Origin: Bacteroidales bacterium
GTDB lineage: Bacteria; Bacteroidota; Bacteroidia; Bacteroidales; UBA932
Reading direction: 5' to 3'
NCBI GenBank assembly: GCA_017455065.1
Contig: JAFTBU010000062.1
Coordinates: forward strand, 62,001 to 126,000
Length of the DNA stretch: 64,000 nt
The position numbers and the translations under genes are program-made. Positions 40,293-49,436 of the stretch are shown here, one piece after another; position 1 is the stretch's first letter, and every line of letters starts with the position of its first letter. The notes below the pieces were generated by a model. That model ran no database searches. It was not told the DNA's origin and worked only from the letters and a program-made list of their open reading frames with translations.

Positions 40293-41323
40293 AACTCACG
40301 GTACCACTCGGCGAAGCGCCTCAGACCTTCCCTCAGGGAAGTGTGGGGGCGGAAGCCGAAGTCATGCTCCAGCGCCGAGGTGTCGGCGAAGGTGACAGGC
40401 ACGTCTCCGGGCTGCATGGGCACGAGCTGCTTGTGGGCCTCGAAGTCATAGTCAGCAGGGAGCACACCGGCGCGGACCAGCTCCTGCTGGAGTATGTCCA
40501 CGAAATCCAGGAGGTTCTCAGGATTTGAATTGCCGATATTGTAGATTTTGTAAGGGGGCACGGGCAGACCGTCGGCCCCGTTTTTCTTCTCGGGAGCCTT
40601 GTGCATGACCCTCTGCACGCCTTCCACTATGTCATCCACATAGGTGAAGTCACGCTTGCAGTTGCCGTAGTTGAAGATCTGGATGGTCTGGCCCTTGAGG
40701 AGCTTGTTGGTGAAACCGAAATATGCCATGTCGGGACGGCCTGCGGGACCGTAAACCGTGAAGAAGCGCAGTCCGGTGGAAGGGATGTTGTAGAGCTTGC
40801 TGTAGGCATGGGCCATCAGCTCGTTGCTCTTCTTGGTGGCCGCATAGAGGCTCACGGGATTGTCCACCTGGTCGGTTTCGGCGAAGGGGACCTTCACATT
40901 GCCACCGTACACGCTGCTGGAGCTGGCGTACACCAGGTGCTGGACGGGATTGTGCCGACAGGCTTCCAGGATGTTGTAGAATCCGATGAGGTTGCTCTCA
41001 ACGTAGGCGCCGGGGTTCTCAATGCTGTAGCGCACGCCGGCCTGGGCGGCCAGGTTCACCACGATGTCGAAATGGTGCTGTCCGAACAGGGAGTCGATGA
41101 GCGCCTTGTCCGCCAGGTTGCCCTTGACGAAAAGATAGCTGCTCTCAGGGTGCGCGGCGGCGCATTTATCCAGCTGGTAGAGCCTGTACTGCTTGATCTT
41201 GACGTCGTAATAATCGTTTACGGAATCCAATCCTACGATCTCTATGGGAGACTCGGTCTCCAGGAGCCTGCGGACGAGGTTGGAGCCTATGAAGCCGGCC
41301 GAGCCGGTGACAAGTACTTTCAT
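40283..41323 (-). CDS. UDP-glucuronate 4-epimerase-like NAD-dependent epimerase
   Basis: 346-residue short-chain epimerase making a UDP-hexuronate (UDP-glucuronate to UDP-galacturonate) for capsule or LPS. The NAD-binding GSAGFIGSNL (residue 7), NLAAQAGVRYS (near 85; the AQAGVRYS form is typical of CapI/LpsL-type enzymes), catalytic Ser in ASSSSVYG and YxxxK in YAATKKSNE are present; the UDP-binding tail has YNIGN and QPGDVPVTFAD. Closely similar GalE-like enzymes are excluded by those signatures but the substrate remains predicted. A -7 box TATATTTG lies at 41345-41352. Confidence 0.92.
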   Translation of the reverse strand: MKVLVTGSAGFIGSNLVRRLLETESPIEIVGLDSVNDYYDVKIKQYRLYQLDKCAAAHPESSYLFVKGNLADKALIDSLFGQHHFDIVVNLAAQAGVRYSIENPGAYVESNLIGFYNILEACRHNPVQHLVYASSSSVYGGNVKVPFAETDQVDNPVSLYAATKKSNELMAHAYSKLYNIPSTGLRFFTVYGPAGRPDMAYFGFTNKLLKGQTIQIFNYGNCKRDFTYVDDIVEGVQRVMHKAPEKKNGADGLPVPPYKIYNIGNSNPENLLDFVDILQQELVRAGVLPADYDFEAHKQLVPMQPGDVPVTFADTSALEHDFGFRPHTSLREGLRRFAEWYREFYS

Positions 41324-41344
41324 GACAATTATTTAAGTATCGTG

Positions 41345-41352
41345 CAAATATA
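41345..41352 (-). promoter_or_regulatory. -7 box (TATATTTG) for the epimerase
   Basis: Exact TAnnTTTG on the minus strand, 21 bases before the start codon, in the 37-base gap after the DUF819 stop. Confidence 0.55.
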
Positions 41353-41360
41353 CGGATTAT

Positions 41361-42527
41361 TTATGGAAAGCTCACCAATTCGAGCAGATGCGCCACCGCG
41401 AAGCCCAGATAATTGCCCGCCGCGTAGCCTACCACACCTATGGCGAGACCGCTGGCGAGCACCGCGCGGTTTTTCATGGCAGCGGCCATCATGGGGACGA
41501 AAGGCGGGGAGCATATGTAGGACACCGAGCTGATGGTCATGGTGTCGGCGTCCACCTTCAGGAGCCTTGCGAGCAGCAGCTGGACAAGGAAGGAGACGAA
41601 GACAGTGAAAGTCAGGAAGGCGAGCATGCCCATGCCGCTGGCTATGTCAAATTTGGACAGGTCGGCCATCGAAGCCACCACCACCGAGAAGACATATATC
41701 AGGTACATGCCCATCTCATATCCGTACTTGCGGGATTTCACCGGTTTCCAGAAGGAGGCCGCGATGCCCAGGGTCGTAAGCATGAGCACGAGCACCGTCA
41801 TGAACCAGCCGTCGCCGGCCAGAAGGCCGAGGCCGGCGGACACAGCGATGATGGCGATGTCGATGAGCAGCAGGAAACCGGCGTCCTTGAGGCCCTCACG
41901 GGTGAAAAGCCCCTTGTAAGGATTGGCCCCGGTCTGCTCCACGGCCGCCCGGATGGCGGCTTCGTCCGCCGCGGAAGCCGCTGCGGTCTCATTGGGAAGT
42001 ATCTTCCTTATGAGCTTTATGCCGAAACTCAGGAGCATGGTCAGGAAGAGGAAACTTATCACCATGTCGTAGGAGTTCAGGAGGATGAAAGTCTCTTCGC
42101 TGACGCCCAGCATGGCTTTCAGGGCCGCCATGTTCATGGTGCCTCCGGTATAGACTCCCGTCAGCATGCCGCCTATCTTGGCCCCGTCGGGGATGCTGCG
42201 CCCGAATATGAAGTATCCGGCCACGACCGCCAGCACCACTGCCACGAGCCCTGTCACGAGGGCGAGCAGCTGGCTGCGGGTCTGGCTGCGGCTGAAAGTG
42301 CAGCCGAAAAGCATCAGGGGTATGGCGAGGGGCACCATCGCGCTCGACAGCAGGTCCTGTATCTGCGCCATCCCGGCGGGATGGAAGAGATTGCCCACGA
42401 TTATGCCCAGAATGTAAAGGATGAGGACGGGACCTATGCGGTCGAGCCATTTGACCCTGCGGCACAGCCAGATCACAGCGGCCGGCGCGAGCAGGAAGAA
42501 AAGTACCATCAGTGTGTTTCCAATCAT
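41361..42527 (-). CDS. DUF819 family membrane transporter
   Basis: 388-residue inner-membrane protein with about ten helices, related to sodium-dependent transporters. The frame extends 60 codons upstream into the divergent peptidase gene, but ATG 42527 (MIGNTLMVLFFLL) is the natural start. Conserved features: GYFIFGRSIPDG, GGMLTGVYTGGTMNMAAL near residue 125, and SSVSYICSPPFVPM near the end, a glycine/proline-rich discontinuous helix region. Substrate unknown. A loop of Ala/Asp/Glu near residue 200 is variable. Its promoter shares a 46-base gap with the M3 peptidase. Confidence 0.9.
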   Translation of the reverse strand: MIGNTLMVLFFLLAPAAVIWLCRRVKWLDRIGPVLILYILGIIVGNLFHPAGMAQIQDLLSSAMVPLAIPLMLFGCTFSRSQTRSQLLALVTGLVAVVLAVVAGYFIFGRSIPDGAKIGGMLTGVYTGGTMNMAALKAMLGVSEETFILLNSYDMVISFLFLTMLLSFGIKLIRKILPNETAAASAADEAAIRAAVEQTGANPYKGLFTREGLKDAGFLLLIDIAIIAVSAGLGLLAGDGWFMTVLVLMLTTLGIAASFWKPVKSRKYGYEMGMYLIYVFSVVVASMADLSKFDIASGMGMLAFLTFTVFVSFLVQLLLARLLKVDADTMTISSVSYICSPPFVPMMAAAMKNRAVLASGLAIGVVGYAAGNYLGFAVAHLLELVSFP

Positions 42528-42531
42528 AATG

Positions 42532-42567
42532 TAAAGATAGGCATTTTGGATGGAATCAGTATCTTTG
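42532..42567. promoter_or_regulatory. Back-to-back -7 boxes in a 46-base divergent gap
   Basis: Minus strand TATCTTTA (42539-42532) ends 4 bases before ATG 42527; plus strand TATCTTTG (42560-42567) ends 6 bases before ATG 42574. Both transcripts would be essentially leaderless. The plus box excludes the alternative upstream ATG at 42550. Confidence 0.6.
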
Positions 42568-42573
42568 CATCCT

Positions 42574-44610
42574 ATGGACAATGTGATTTTGAAAGAGTCG
42601 GGTCTGCCCTGGGGCGCACCCGCATTCGACCAGATAAAAGACGAAGACTTCATGCCCGCCTTCCGGCAGGCCATTTCCGAGGCGAAGGCGGAGATCGATG
42701 CCATCACCTCCTGCCCCGAGGAGCCGGATTATGCCAATACCATCGAAGCCCTGGAATTCTCCGGCAGTGCCCTGGACAAGGTCTCCGGGCTGTTTTTCAA
42801 TCTGCTCGAAGCCGATTCCAGCGAGCGCCGGCAGCAGATCGCGGAGGAAGTCTCCCCCATGCTCACCGAATATGAGATGTATGTCTCCCTCAACGGGGAT
42901 CTGTTCCGCAGGGTGGACGCCGTGTGGCAGCAGAAAGACTCCCTCGACCTCCCCCGGGACGCCCAGCGCCTGCTGGAGCAGACCTGGAAGGACTTCGTGC
43001 GCGGAGGTGCCAGGCTGCAAGGGGAAGACAAGAAAACCTACGCCGCCCTCAACGAAGAGCTGTCCCTGCTGGAGCTCCGCTTCGGCCGCAACCTTCTGGC
43101 TGCGACCAATGCTTATGTCCTGCACCTGACCGATCCGTCAGACCTGGAAGGGCTCCCGGAGCATGTGAGGGAGATGGGCGCCGCCACCGCCGCCGAGAAA
43201 GGCCTGGAGGGCTGGGCCTTCGACCTGAGCGCTCCGAGCTACTCGGCCTTCATGAAATATTCCGCCCGCAGGGAGCTCCGCCGCGACATTTTCATGGCAT
43301 TCAACTCCCGTGCCTACGGCGGGAAGCATGACAACGCGGACATCTGCCGCCGCATTGCCCTGCTGAGGCAGCGGATCGCAGCGCTGCTGGGCTACGGCAG
43401 CTTCGCCGACTACGTGCTGGAAGACCGCATGGCGGGGAGTCTCGGGAAAGTCCGCGCTTTCATGGCGGAGCTCCTGGAGCCGTCCCTCCCCGCAGCGCGC
43501 GAAGAGGTGGCACAGGTGCTCGATTTCGCCCGTTCCCGCGGATTCGAAGGGGAAAGGCTGGAAGGATGGGACTTCAGCTATTGGTCCGAGAAACTGAAGG
43601 ACAGCCTCTACAGCCTGGACGACGGCAAGATCAAGCCCTACCTGCCCCTGGAAAGCTGCATCCCGGCGGTCTTCGGCCTCGCCACCCGCCTCTACGGCCT
43701 CCAGTTCACCCGGCTCCACGACATCCCGGTCTATCATCCGGATGTCCAGGTGTTCGATGTCCGGGACAGGGACGGGGTGCACAAGGCCCTGCTCTACTGT
43801 GATTTCTTCCCCAGGGCATCCAAACGCAGCGGCGCCTGGATGACCGAGTTCCGGGGGCAGGAGATACGCGACGGCCGTGAGCCCCGGCCCCTCGTGAGCC
43901 TGGTGACCAATTTCTCCAAACCCACCGCAGATGCCCCTTCCCTACTCACCCATAACGAACTGACCACCCTGCTGCACGAGTTCGGACACTCCCTCCACGC
44001 CATATTGAGCGAAGGCCGCTACGGGTCCCTCACCACCACCAACGTGGACCATGATTTCGTGGAACTGCCTTCGCAGATCATGGAAAACTGGGGCTATGAA
44101 GCCGAATTCCTCAAAGGCTTCGCCCGGCACTACAAGACCGGGGAGACCATGCCGGAGAGCCTGCTGGACAATATAGTCGCATCCAAGAATTTCAACGCCG
44201 CCTACTTCCAGGTGCGCCAGCTCCAGTTCGGCCTGATCGACCTCGCCTGGCACACAGTGAAGGGCCCGGTCGAAGAGGAGACCGCAGCCTTTGAAAAGGC
44301 CGCCATCGCCGGGGCACTCACACTGCCTTCATACCAGGGCACCTGCACCAGCACTTCCTTCAGCCATATTTTCTCCGGTGGCTACTGCGCCGGATACTAT
44401 TCTTACAAATGGGCCGAAGTGCTGGAAGCCGACGCCTTCTCCCTCTTCGAGCAGAAAGGCATCTTCAATACCGAAGTGGCTGAAAGCTTCAGACGGGAAA
44501 TCCTGTCGCGGGGCAGCACCGAGGACGAAAGGGTCCTCTACAGGAACTTCCGCGGGCATGATCCCGAACCGAAGGCCCTGCTGCTCAAGCTGGGTATAGT
44601 CAAAAACTAG
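42574..44610 (+). CDS. M3 family zinc oligopeptidase (Dcp/OpdA-like)
   Basis: 678-residue cytoplasmic peptidase that degrades short peptides. The helical N-terminal part leads to the zinc site LLHEFGHSLHAIL (HEFGH, near residue 470) with the third ligand Glu in NVDHDFVELPSQIMENW. Further M3 marks are RVLYRNFRGHDPEP near the end and the substrate-site Tyr-rich FSHIFSGGYCAGYYSYKW. Dipeptidyl carboxypeptidase (Dcp) length and motifs fit best. No signal peptide is seen. The 3' end overlaps the HAD gene by 4 bases. Confidence 0.95.
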   Translation: MDNVILKESGLPWGAPAFDQIKDEDFMPAFRQAISEAKAEIDAITSCPEEPDYANTIEALEFSGSALDKVSGLFFNLLEADSSERRQQIAEEVSPMLTEYEMYVSLNGDLFRRVDAVWQQKDSLDLPRDAQRLLEQTWKDFVRGGARLQGEDKKTYAALNEELSLLELRFGRNLLAATNAYVLHLTDPSDLEGLPEHVREMGAATAAEKGLEGWAFDLSAPSYSAFMKYSARRELRRDIFMAFNSRAYGGKHDNADICRRIALLRQRIAALLGYGSFADYVLEDRMAGSLGKVRAFMAELLEPSLPAAREEVAQVLDFARSRGFEGERLEGWDFSYWSEKLKDSLYSLDDGKIKPYLPLESCIPAVFGLATRLYGLQFTRLHDIPVYHPDVQVFDVRDRDGVHKALLYCDFFPRASKRSGAWMTEFRGQEIRDGREPRPLVSLVTNFSKPTADAPSLLTHNELTTLLHEFGHSLHAILSEGRYGSLTTTNVDHDFVELPSQIMENWGYEAEFLKGFARHYKTGETMPESLLDNIVASKNFNAAYFQVRQLQFGLIDLAWHTVKGPVEEETAAFEKAAIAGALTLPSYQGTCTSTSFSHIFSGGYCAGYYSYKWAEVLEADAFSLFEQKGIFNTEVAESFRREILSRGSTEDERVLYRNFRGHDPEPKALLLKLGIVKN

Positions 44611-45197
44611 AGAAGTATGGAGCGTACCTGCTCCATGGATTTGAAGACCACGGCCTTCAGGCCCACAGCCTCAGCTCCCTCGACGTTGGCGGGATTGTCA
44701 TCGAAGAAAATGCTCTCGGAGCGGTCTATGCCGAAACGCTCGAAGAGGAGGTTGTAGATACGGGGGTCGGGCTTGAGGAGTTTCTCCTCGCCGGAGACCA
44801 CTATGCCCTCCATCTGGGTCAGGGTCGGGAAAAGGTGGCGTATCTTGCTGAAAGTCTCGGCAGACCAGTTCGTAAGGCCCCAGGTGTGGTAGCCCGCCGC
44901 CTTGAGGTCCCGGACCAGTTCTGCGATGCCCGGCATCTCGCGGGGCACCATCTTGGTCCAGTCGGAGTAATAGAGGCATATCTCTTTCTCCCATTCGGGG
45001 AACAGGGCCACCCTTTCGCGCACGCCCTGCTCGACCGGCTTGCCGCCGTCCATCTCCACATTCCACTCGTAGGGGCAGATATGGGTCAGGAACCATTCGG
45101 ATTTCTGAGGGTCGCCGAAATATTCATCATAGAAATAGCGGGGGTTCCAGTCCAGGACCACCCCGCCGAAATCGAAAATTACGTTCTTGATACTCAC
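44607..45197 (-). CDS. HAD-family phosphatase (YihX-like)
   Basis: 196-residue cytoplasmic HAD hydrolase of the YihX/glucose-1-phosphatase and epoxide-hydrolase-like group. Motif I is FDFGGVVLDW with the nucleophile Asp; motif II WGLTNWS; motif III Lys in EKLLKPDPRIY; motif IV FFDDNPANVEGA. Likely substrate is a small sugar phosphate. The start codon is GTG 45197, overlapping the M23 stop as GTGA; no ATG is available. Last gene of the five-gene leftward operon, which also holds a phosphohexomutase that makes sugar phosphates. Confidence 0.9.
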   Translation of the reverse strand: MSIKNVIFDFGGVVLDWNPRYFYDEYFGDPQKSEWFLTHICPYEWNVEMDGGKPVEQGVRERVALFPEWEKEICLYYSDWTKMVPREMPGIAELVRDLKAAGYHTWGLTNWSAETFSKIRHLFPTLTQMEGIVVSGEEKLLKPDPRIYNLLFERFGIDRSESIFFDDNPANVEGAEAVGLKAVVFKSMEQVRSILL

Positions 45198-46225
45198 TGT
45201 ACTCGTATGTTCTGTCCTATGCGGAGGGTTGACTTGGCGCTGATTCCGTTCAGCTTGCAGATGGCGGAGACGGTGGTATGGTACTTCACGGCCAGGCCGG
45301 AGAGGGTGTCACCGGACTTGATCTTGTGGTACTTCATGGCCGCCCTTTCCCTGGCGAGCCTCTCTTCCTCGGCCCTTTCCTGCTCTTCGGTCAGGTAGAT
45401 CTCCTCTTCGTCATCCTCGGACTTGGGTACGTAGGTGGACGAGGGATTGAGGAGCTTGCGCCTCAGCACATAGGCCGACTGCCGGAGCACACCGTTCTCG
45501 AAGTCGATGAGCCAGCGGGGATCGAAGGCGAAGCCCTTGTAGCGGGTCTCGAAATGGAGGTGGGGCCCCGTGGAGCGTCCCGTGGAGCCGCCCAATCCTA
45601 TCACATCACCGGCATTGACCCAGTCGCCCGCCTGCACCTGTATCTTGGAAAGGTGGCCGTAGTAGGTCTCCAGACCGTTTTCATGGCGCAGGACAATGAG
45701 GTTGCCGTAGCCGCCGGAGCGGGCGGCGTAACGGACCTTGCCGTCGAAGGCCGCCCTCACCGGGGTGCCGGTGGGATAAGGCAGGTCCACTCCCTGATGC
45801 TGCCGCCCGTGCCTGAAACCGAAGCCGGAGAACACCTTGGCCTGGTAAGGGCAGGCGAAGTGGCTGGCCGAATCGGCGAGCCACAGGGTTATGCGCATGG
45901 GAAGGTCCTCGTATTTGACATTGTAGGGATTGACCACACGGGTGTTCCAGTCGGATGCGAACACATCCTCGGAGAGCACGACATTGCTGTCCTTGACATA
46001 CTCCCAGGTGCCGTCGCCCCTGAGGACGAGCACCACCCTGGGGTCGGAAGTTTCGATAGTGTCCACCGCAACCGCCTTTTCAGAAGGGTCGAGGGACGGG
46101 ACAGGACGCAGCAGGGGCCTGGGTATAAGCTCCTGCGCGTGTTTCATGGTCATCTGCTCCTGGCCTCCTGCGCTCACGCTCACGGCCAGTGCCATCACAA
46201 TCGCTGCGAAAATATTTTTCTTCAT
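45194..46225 (-). CDS. M23 peptidase with C-terminal LysM domain
   Basis: 343-residue periplasmic peptidoglycan endopeptidase. Signal peptide ends near SVSAGG (residue 21). The LytM domain (about 135-240) keeps HQGVDLPYP and GPHLHFETR, with the zinc ligands His, Asp and His. A LysM domain (about 295-343; KIKSGDTLSGLAVKYHT) binds glycan strands; a charged Glu/Arg linker precedes it. ATG 46225 overlaps the phosphohexomutase stop as TGATG. Both a complete catalytic site and LysM suggest an active hydrolase for growth or division. Confidence 0.94.
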   Translation of the reverse strand: MKKNIFAAIVMALAVSVSAGGQEQMTMKHAQELIPRPLLRPVPSLDPSEKAVAVDTIETSDPRVVLVLRGDGTWEYVKDSNVVLSEDVFASDWNTRVVNPYNVKYEDLPMRITLWLADSASHFACPYQAKVFSGFGFRHGRQHQGVDLPYPTGTPVRAAFDGKVRYAARSGGYGNLIVLRHENGLETYYGHLSKIQVQAGDWVNAGDVIGLGGSTGRSTGPHLHFETRYKGFAFDPRWLIDFENGVLRQSAYVLRRKLLNPSSTYVPKSEDDEEEIYLTEEQERAEEERLARERAAMKYHKIKSGDTLSGLAVKYHTTVSAICKLNGISAKSTLRIGQNIRVQ

Positions 46226-47592
46226 CAAGATCTCTCGGCTCCGAAACGGCTGACAAGTATGCCGGTGACTTCTTCTATCTTTTCTTTCAACAATTCATCA
46301 TCGGTCGCTTCGCAGATGAACCTCAGATACGGTTCGGTGTTCGAAGGACGGATGTTGAACCACCATTTCTCATACTCCAGCCTGAAGCCGTCGAAGTCCA
46401 TTTCCTTCAAAGGTCGTGCCTGAGCCTTGAAGTGTTCGCAGACCGCCTGCATGGCTCCGGCCTTGTCCTCGACGCGGAAATTGATCTCGCCGGAGTTGCG
46501 GTAATGCGACATCGCGTCGATCACCGAGCTCAGGGTCTTGCCTTCTTTCTTGAGTATGGAGACTATGTGCAGCACCAGCATGGATGCCAGCATGCCGCTG
46601 TCAGAGTAGAAGAAATCCTTGAAATAATAATGTCCTGCGAGCTCTCCGCCCCAGAGTCCGTCAATCTCGCGGAGCTTGGGTGCAGCAAAGGCGCGGCCCA
46701 CCCTCCAGGTGTGGAGGTCGACGTCGAACTGCTCCAGGTATTCTCCCACGGATTTGGAGCTGCGTATCTCCTGCAGCACCCTGGGGGCCTTGGCTCCCCT
46801 TTCGCCCACGAAATAGATGGCGAGCAGGGCGACCACCAGGTCGGGGGACACAAAACGGGCCTTCTCATCCACGAACATCACGCGGTCGGCGTCTCCGTCG
46901 TAGATGACTCCGATGTCGGCGCCGGTCTTGCGCACCAGCTCACGGAGGGGCTCGACGTTCTTGGGGATGAGGGGATTGGGCTCATGGTTGGGGAAACGGC
47001 CGTCGAGGGTGTCGAAGATGAACGAGGCATTGTCCCCGTCGAAGATTTCCTTCGCGAAGAGATTGGCCATGCCGTTCGACAGGTCGAAGGCGATGCGGAG
47101 GTTGGAAAGGTCGTAGCTGAACTGCTTCAGGAATTTGATATAGTCAGCCTTGGCGTCCTTTTGATAGACCTTGCCGCGTACCTGGGCCACCGGGGTGGGA
47201 CGGCCCTCGTCTATCCACTGCTTGATCTGGCCGAGACCGGTGTCGAAACCCACGGGGAGGGCGTTCTCCCTGGAGACCTTCATGCCGTTGTACTGGGCGG
47301 GGTTGTGGGATGCGGTGATCTGGACGGAAGCCTTGAATCCGTAGTAGGCGGTGCCGAAATAGACGAGAGGGGTGGAACTCAGCCCCAGGTCATATACGTC
47401 GGCGCCGGCATCGTTGATGCCTTTGACCAGGGCGTCGTGTATCTCATCGGAGGAGACCCTGCAGTCCCTGCCGACCAGGACGCTGTCTGCGCCCAGGAGT
47501 CCGGGGATGAAATATCCCACCTTGTAGGCGGTCTGAGCATCGAAATCGACACCCCAGATGCCTCTTATGTCATATGCGTGAAAAGCTCCCAT
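46225..47592 (-). CDS. Phosphomannomutase/phosphoglucomutase
   Basis: 455-residue alpha-D-phosphohexomutase that interconverts hexose 1- and 6-phosphates for nucleotide-sugar synthesis. The phosphoserine loop TASHNPAQYNG (near residue 95) and the metal loop DGDADRVM (near 240) are intact, as is the C-terminal phosphate-binding RPSNTEPYLR. The frame extends upstream to 47634, but ATG 47592 (MGAFHAYDIRGIWG) is the family start and lies one base after the def stop. Dual Man/Glc specificity is common in this group. Confidence 0.95.
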   Translation of the reverse strand: MGAFHAYDIRGIWGVDFDAQTAYKVGYFIPGLLGADSVLVGRDCRVSSDEIHDALVKGINDAGADVYDLGLSSTPLVYFGTAYYGFKASVQITASHNPAQYNGMKVSRENALPVGFDTGLGQIKQWIDEGRPTPVAQVRGKVYQKDAKADYIKFLKQFSYDLSNLRIAFDLSNGMANLFAKEIFDGDNASFIFDTLDGRFPNHEPNPLIPKNVEPLRELVRKTGADIGVIYDGDADRVMFVDEKARFVSPDLVVALLAIYFVGERGAKAPRVLQEIRSSKSVGEYLEQFDVDLHTWRVGRAFAAPKLREIDGLWGGELAGHYYFKDFFYSDSGMLASMLVLHIVSILKKEGKTLSSVIDAMSHYRNSGEINFRVEDKAGAMQAVCEHFKAQARPLKEMDFDGFRLEYEKWWFNIRPSNTEPYLRFICEATDDELLKEKIEEVTGILVSRFGAERS

Positions 47593-47593
47593 A

Positions 47594-48148
47594 TTATTTG
47601 ATTTTTGTTTTGTAGACAGTGGACACCTTGCCACGGGTGATGTTGATCAGCTTCTTGGAAAGCATCTTGCGGCGTATGGGCACCACCAGGTCGGTGAAGA
47701 GCACGCCGTCGAGATGGCTCATCTCGTGCTGGACCATGCGGCAGCCGAATTTGTCGAAGGTCTCAGTGACTTCTTCCAGATCCTCATTGAGGTACTTCAC
47801 GGTCATGGAAGAGGGACGCCTGACGTCGGCGTAGATGCCGGGGACACTCAGGCAGCCTTCGGAAAACTCGCACTGCTCGTCCGACTCGGAGACCACCACG
47901 GGATTGATCATCACCCTGGTGAAACCCTTCAGATAGGGGTACACGTCGGCGACCTCGTTGCCGTCGACCACCAGCACCCTCAGACTCACGCCTATCTGCG
48001 GGGCGGCCAGGCCGCAGCCCTCAGAATGCTTGAGCGTGTCTTTCAGGTCGGTGACGAGCTGCTGCAACTCTTCTTTTTTGGAGGGGTCCGCCTCATCGGC
48101 CTTGCGCCTGAGGACCTCGGACCCGTAAAGGTATATCGGCTGTATCAT
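47594..48148 (-). CDS. def: Peptide deformylase
   Basis: Removes the formyl group from nascent proteins; 184 residues, Fe2+/Zn2+ enzyme. Motif 1 GCGLAAPQIG (near residue 43), motif 2 EGCLSVPG (near 95, metal Cys) and motif 3 QHEMSHLDG (near 140, HExxH) are all complete. ATG 48148 overlaps the ruvX stop by 4 bases (ATGA). It is the second gene of the leftward operon. Confidence 0.97.
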   Translation of the reverse strand: MIQPIYLYGSEVLRRKADEADPSKKEELQQLVTDLKDTLKHSEGCGLAAPQIGVSLRVLVVDGNEVADVYPYLKGFTRVMINPVVVSESDEQCEFSEGCLSVPGIYADVRRPSSMTVKYLNEDLEEVTETFDKFGCRMVQHEMSHLDGVLFTDLVVPIRRKMLSKKLINITRGKVSTVYKTKIK

Positions 48149-48558
48149 TTCTTTTTGTCAATGTAGCTCTGCAGTATGATGGCAGCGCTGATTTTGTCCA
48201 CGGACGCCTTGTCCCTGCGGTCGCTTTTCTTCATGCCCCCGTCGATCATGGCGCGGTGCGCCAGGACCGAGGTGAATCTCTCGTCCTCGAGGGCCACGGG
48301 AGTGTCCGGGAAAGCCTTCGTGAGGGCCTTCAGGAACTTGTCCACGTCGGCCGCCGCCTCGGAGGGACGCCCGTTCAGGTTGATGGGATAACCCACCACG
48401 AAGCGTTCGATAGTCTGGGCTTCGGCGTATTTTTGGAGATATTCTATTATCTTTGCAGAAGGGACGGTTTCGAGCGGAGACGCGAAGATGCCGAGGGGAT
48501 CGCTCACTGCGATTCCTACTCTCGCTCTTCCATAGTCGATGCCGATAGTCCTGTTCAT
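48145..48558 (-). CDS. ruvX: RuvX/YqgF Holliday junction resolvase-like nuclease
   Basis: 137-residue RNase H-fold protein also linked to 16S rRNA 5'-end maturation. GIDYGRARVGIAVSD carries the first catalytic Asp; the middle segment VVGYPINLNG and LEDERFTSVLA (Glu, Arg) and final DKASVDKISA (Asp) complete the site. A TTG at 48570 is in frame but lies inside the -7 box TAAATTTG (48575-48568), so ATG 48558 is taken. It heads the operon with def. Confidence 0.95.
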   Translation of the reverse strand: MNRTIGIDYGRARVGIAVSDPLGIFASPLETVPSAKIIEYLQKYAEAQTIERFVVGYPINLNGRPSEAAADVDKFLKALTKAFPDTPVALEDERFTSVLAHRAMIDGGMKKSDRRDKASVDKISAAIILQSYIDKKK

Positions 48559-48567
48559 TTTCAATTG

Positions 48568-48575
48568 CAAATTTA
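48568..48575 (-). promoter_or_regulatory. -7 box (TAAATTTG) of the ruvX-def operon
   Basis: Minus-strand TAAATTTG ends 9 bases before ATG 48558, in the 26-base gap to the divergent M23 gene. Confidence 0.5.
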
Positions 48576-48584
48576 GTCAAAAGT

Positions 48585-49436
48585 ATGGGAAGAAAAAATC
48601 CCGACGAGTGGAGCCGGCCTTACCGCCTGTCCATCATGGATGACAGCACCCATGTCAGGATACGGTCATACCGTTTCACCAAGACGATCGCCGTAATCAT
48701 AGCGGTGACCGCCGTCGTGACGGTGTCCATCCTCTTCTGGTGCCTGCTGGCGCTGACGCCCCTCCGCACCACCATCCCGGGCTATCCCGACGCCAATTCC
48801 AAGAGAGAAGCAGTGGTCAACGCCATCAAGATAGATTCCCTGGAGAGCAGCATCACCCGCTGGGAGCTCTATGCCGAAAACCTGAGCCGGGTGCTCGACG
48901 GCAAGGAGACTCTGGAGCTGGACAGCATCATCAAGGGCAATTCCACCAGATACCTCCAGGCCAAGAGCATGGAAGCCCTGCAGAAGCAGGATTCGATCAT
49001 GCGCGAGACCGTCCGCGCGGAGGAGCAGTTCGGAGTCTCCGGCGAAGGGGAAAGGCGCCTGCCCATCACCGGCATGCACTTCTTCCCTCCCATCAAGGGC
49101 GTCGTCTCCCAGGGTTTCGACAAGATACTCCACCCCGGGCTGGACCTCACCGCCCCCGCCAATTCCGTGGTTTACGCTGTGCTGGACGGCACCGTGATAT
49201 TCGCCGGATGGAGCGAAGAAACCGGCTACACCATGCTCATCCAGCATGACGCCGACATCATATCCACCTATTCCCACAACCAGAAACTTCTGCTCAAACC
49301 GGGTGACAAAGTGACGGCCGGCACCCCCGTGGCCATCGTGGGTAACACCGGTTCCACCTCCTACGGAGACCACCTCCATTTCGAGCTCTGGTACAAGGGC
49401 GAAGCCCAGGACCCCGCAAAATACATAAGCTTCTAG
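48585..49436 (+). CDS. M23 peptidase, membrane-anchored
   Basis: 283-residue protein with one membrane helix (about 32-58) and a periplasmic part: a helical stretch (about 75-140) and a LytM domain (about 165-275). Zinc ligands are seen in ILHPGLDLTAP (His, Asp) and GDHLHFELW (HxH). This form is common in Bacteroidetes beside dxr and rseP. Its stop TAG overlaps the dxr GTG start by one base, so translation is coupled. A role in wall remodelling is likely. Confidence 0.94.
   Translation: MGRKNPDEWSRPYRLSIMDDSTHVRIRSYRFTKTIAVIIAVTAVVTVSILFWCLLALTPLRTTIPGYPDANSKREAVVNAIKIDSLESSITRWELYAENLSRVLDGKETLELDSIIKGNSTRYLQAKSMEALQKQDSIMRETVRAEEQFGVSGEGERRLPITGMHFFPPIKGVVSQGFDKILHPGLDLTAPANSVVYAVLDGTVIFAGWSEETGYTMLIQHDADIISTYSHNQKLLLKPGDKVTAGTPVAIVGNTGSTSYGDHLHFELWYKGEAQDPAKYISF

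Noticed and set aside
42550..42573. Upstream ATG for the M3 peptidase
   Set aside because: The -7 box TATCTTTG (42560-42567) lies downstream of this ATG, so an mRNA could not contain it.
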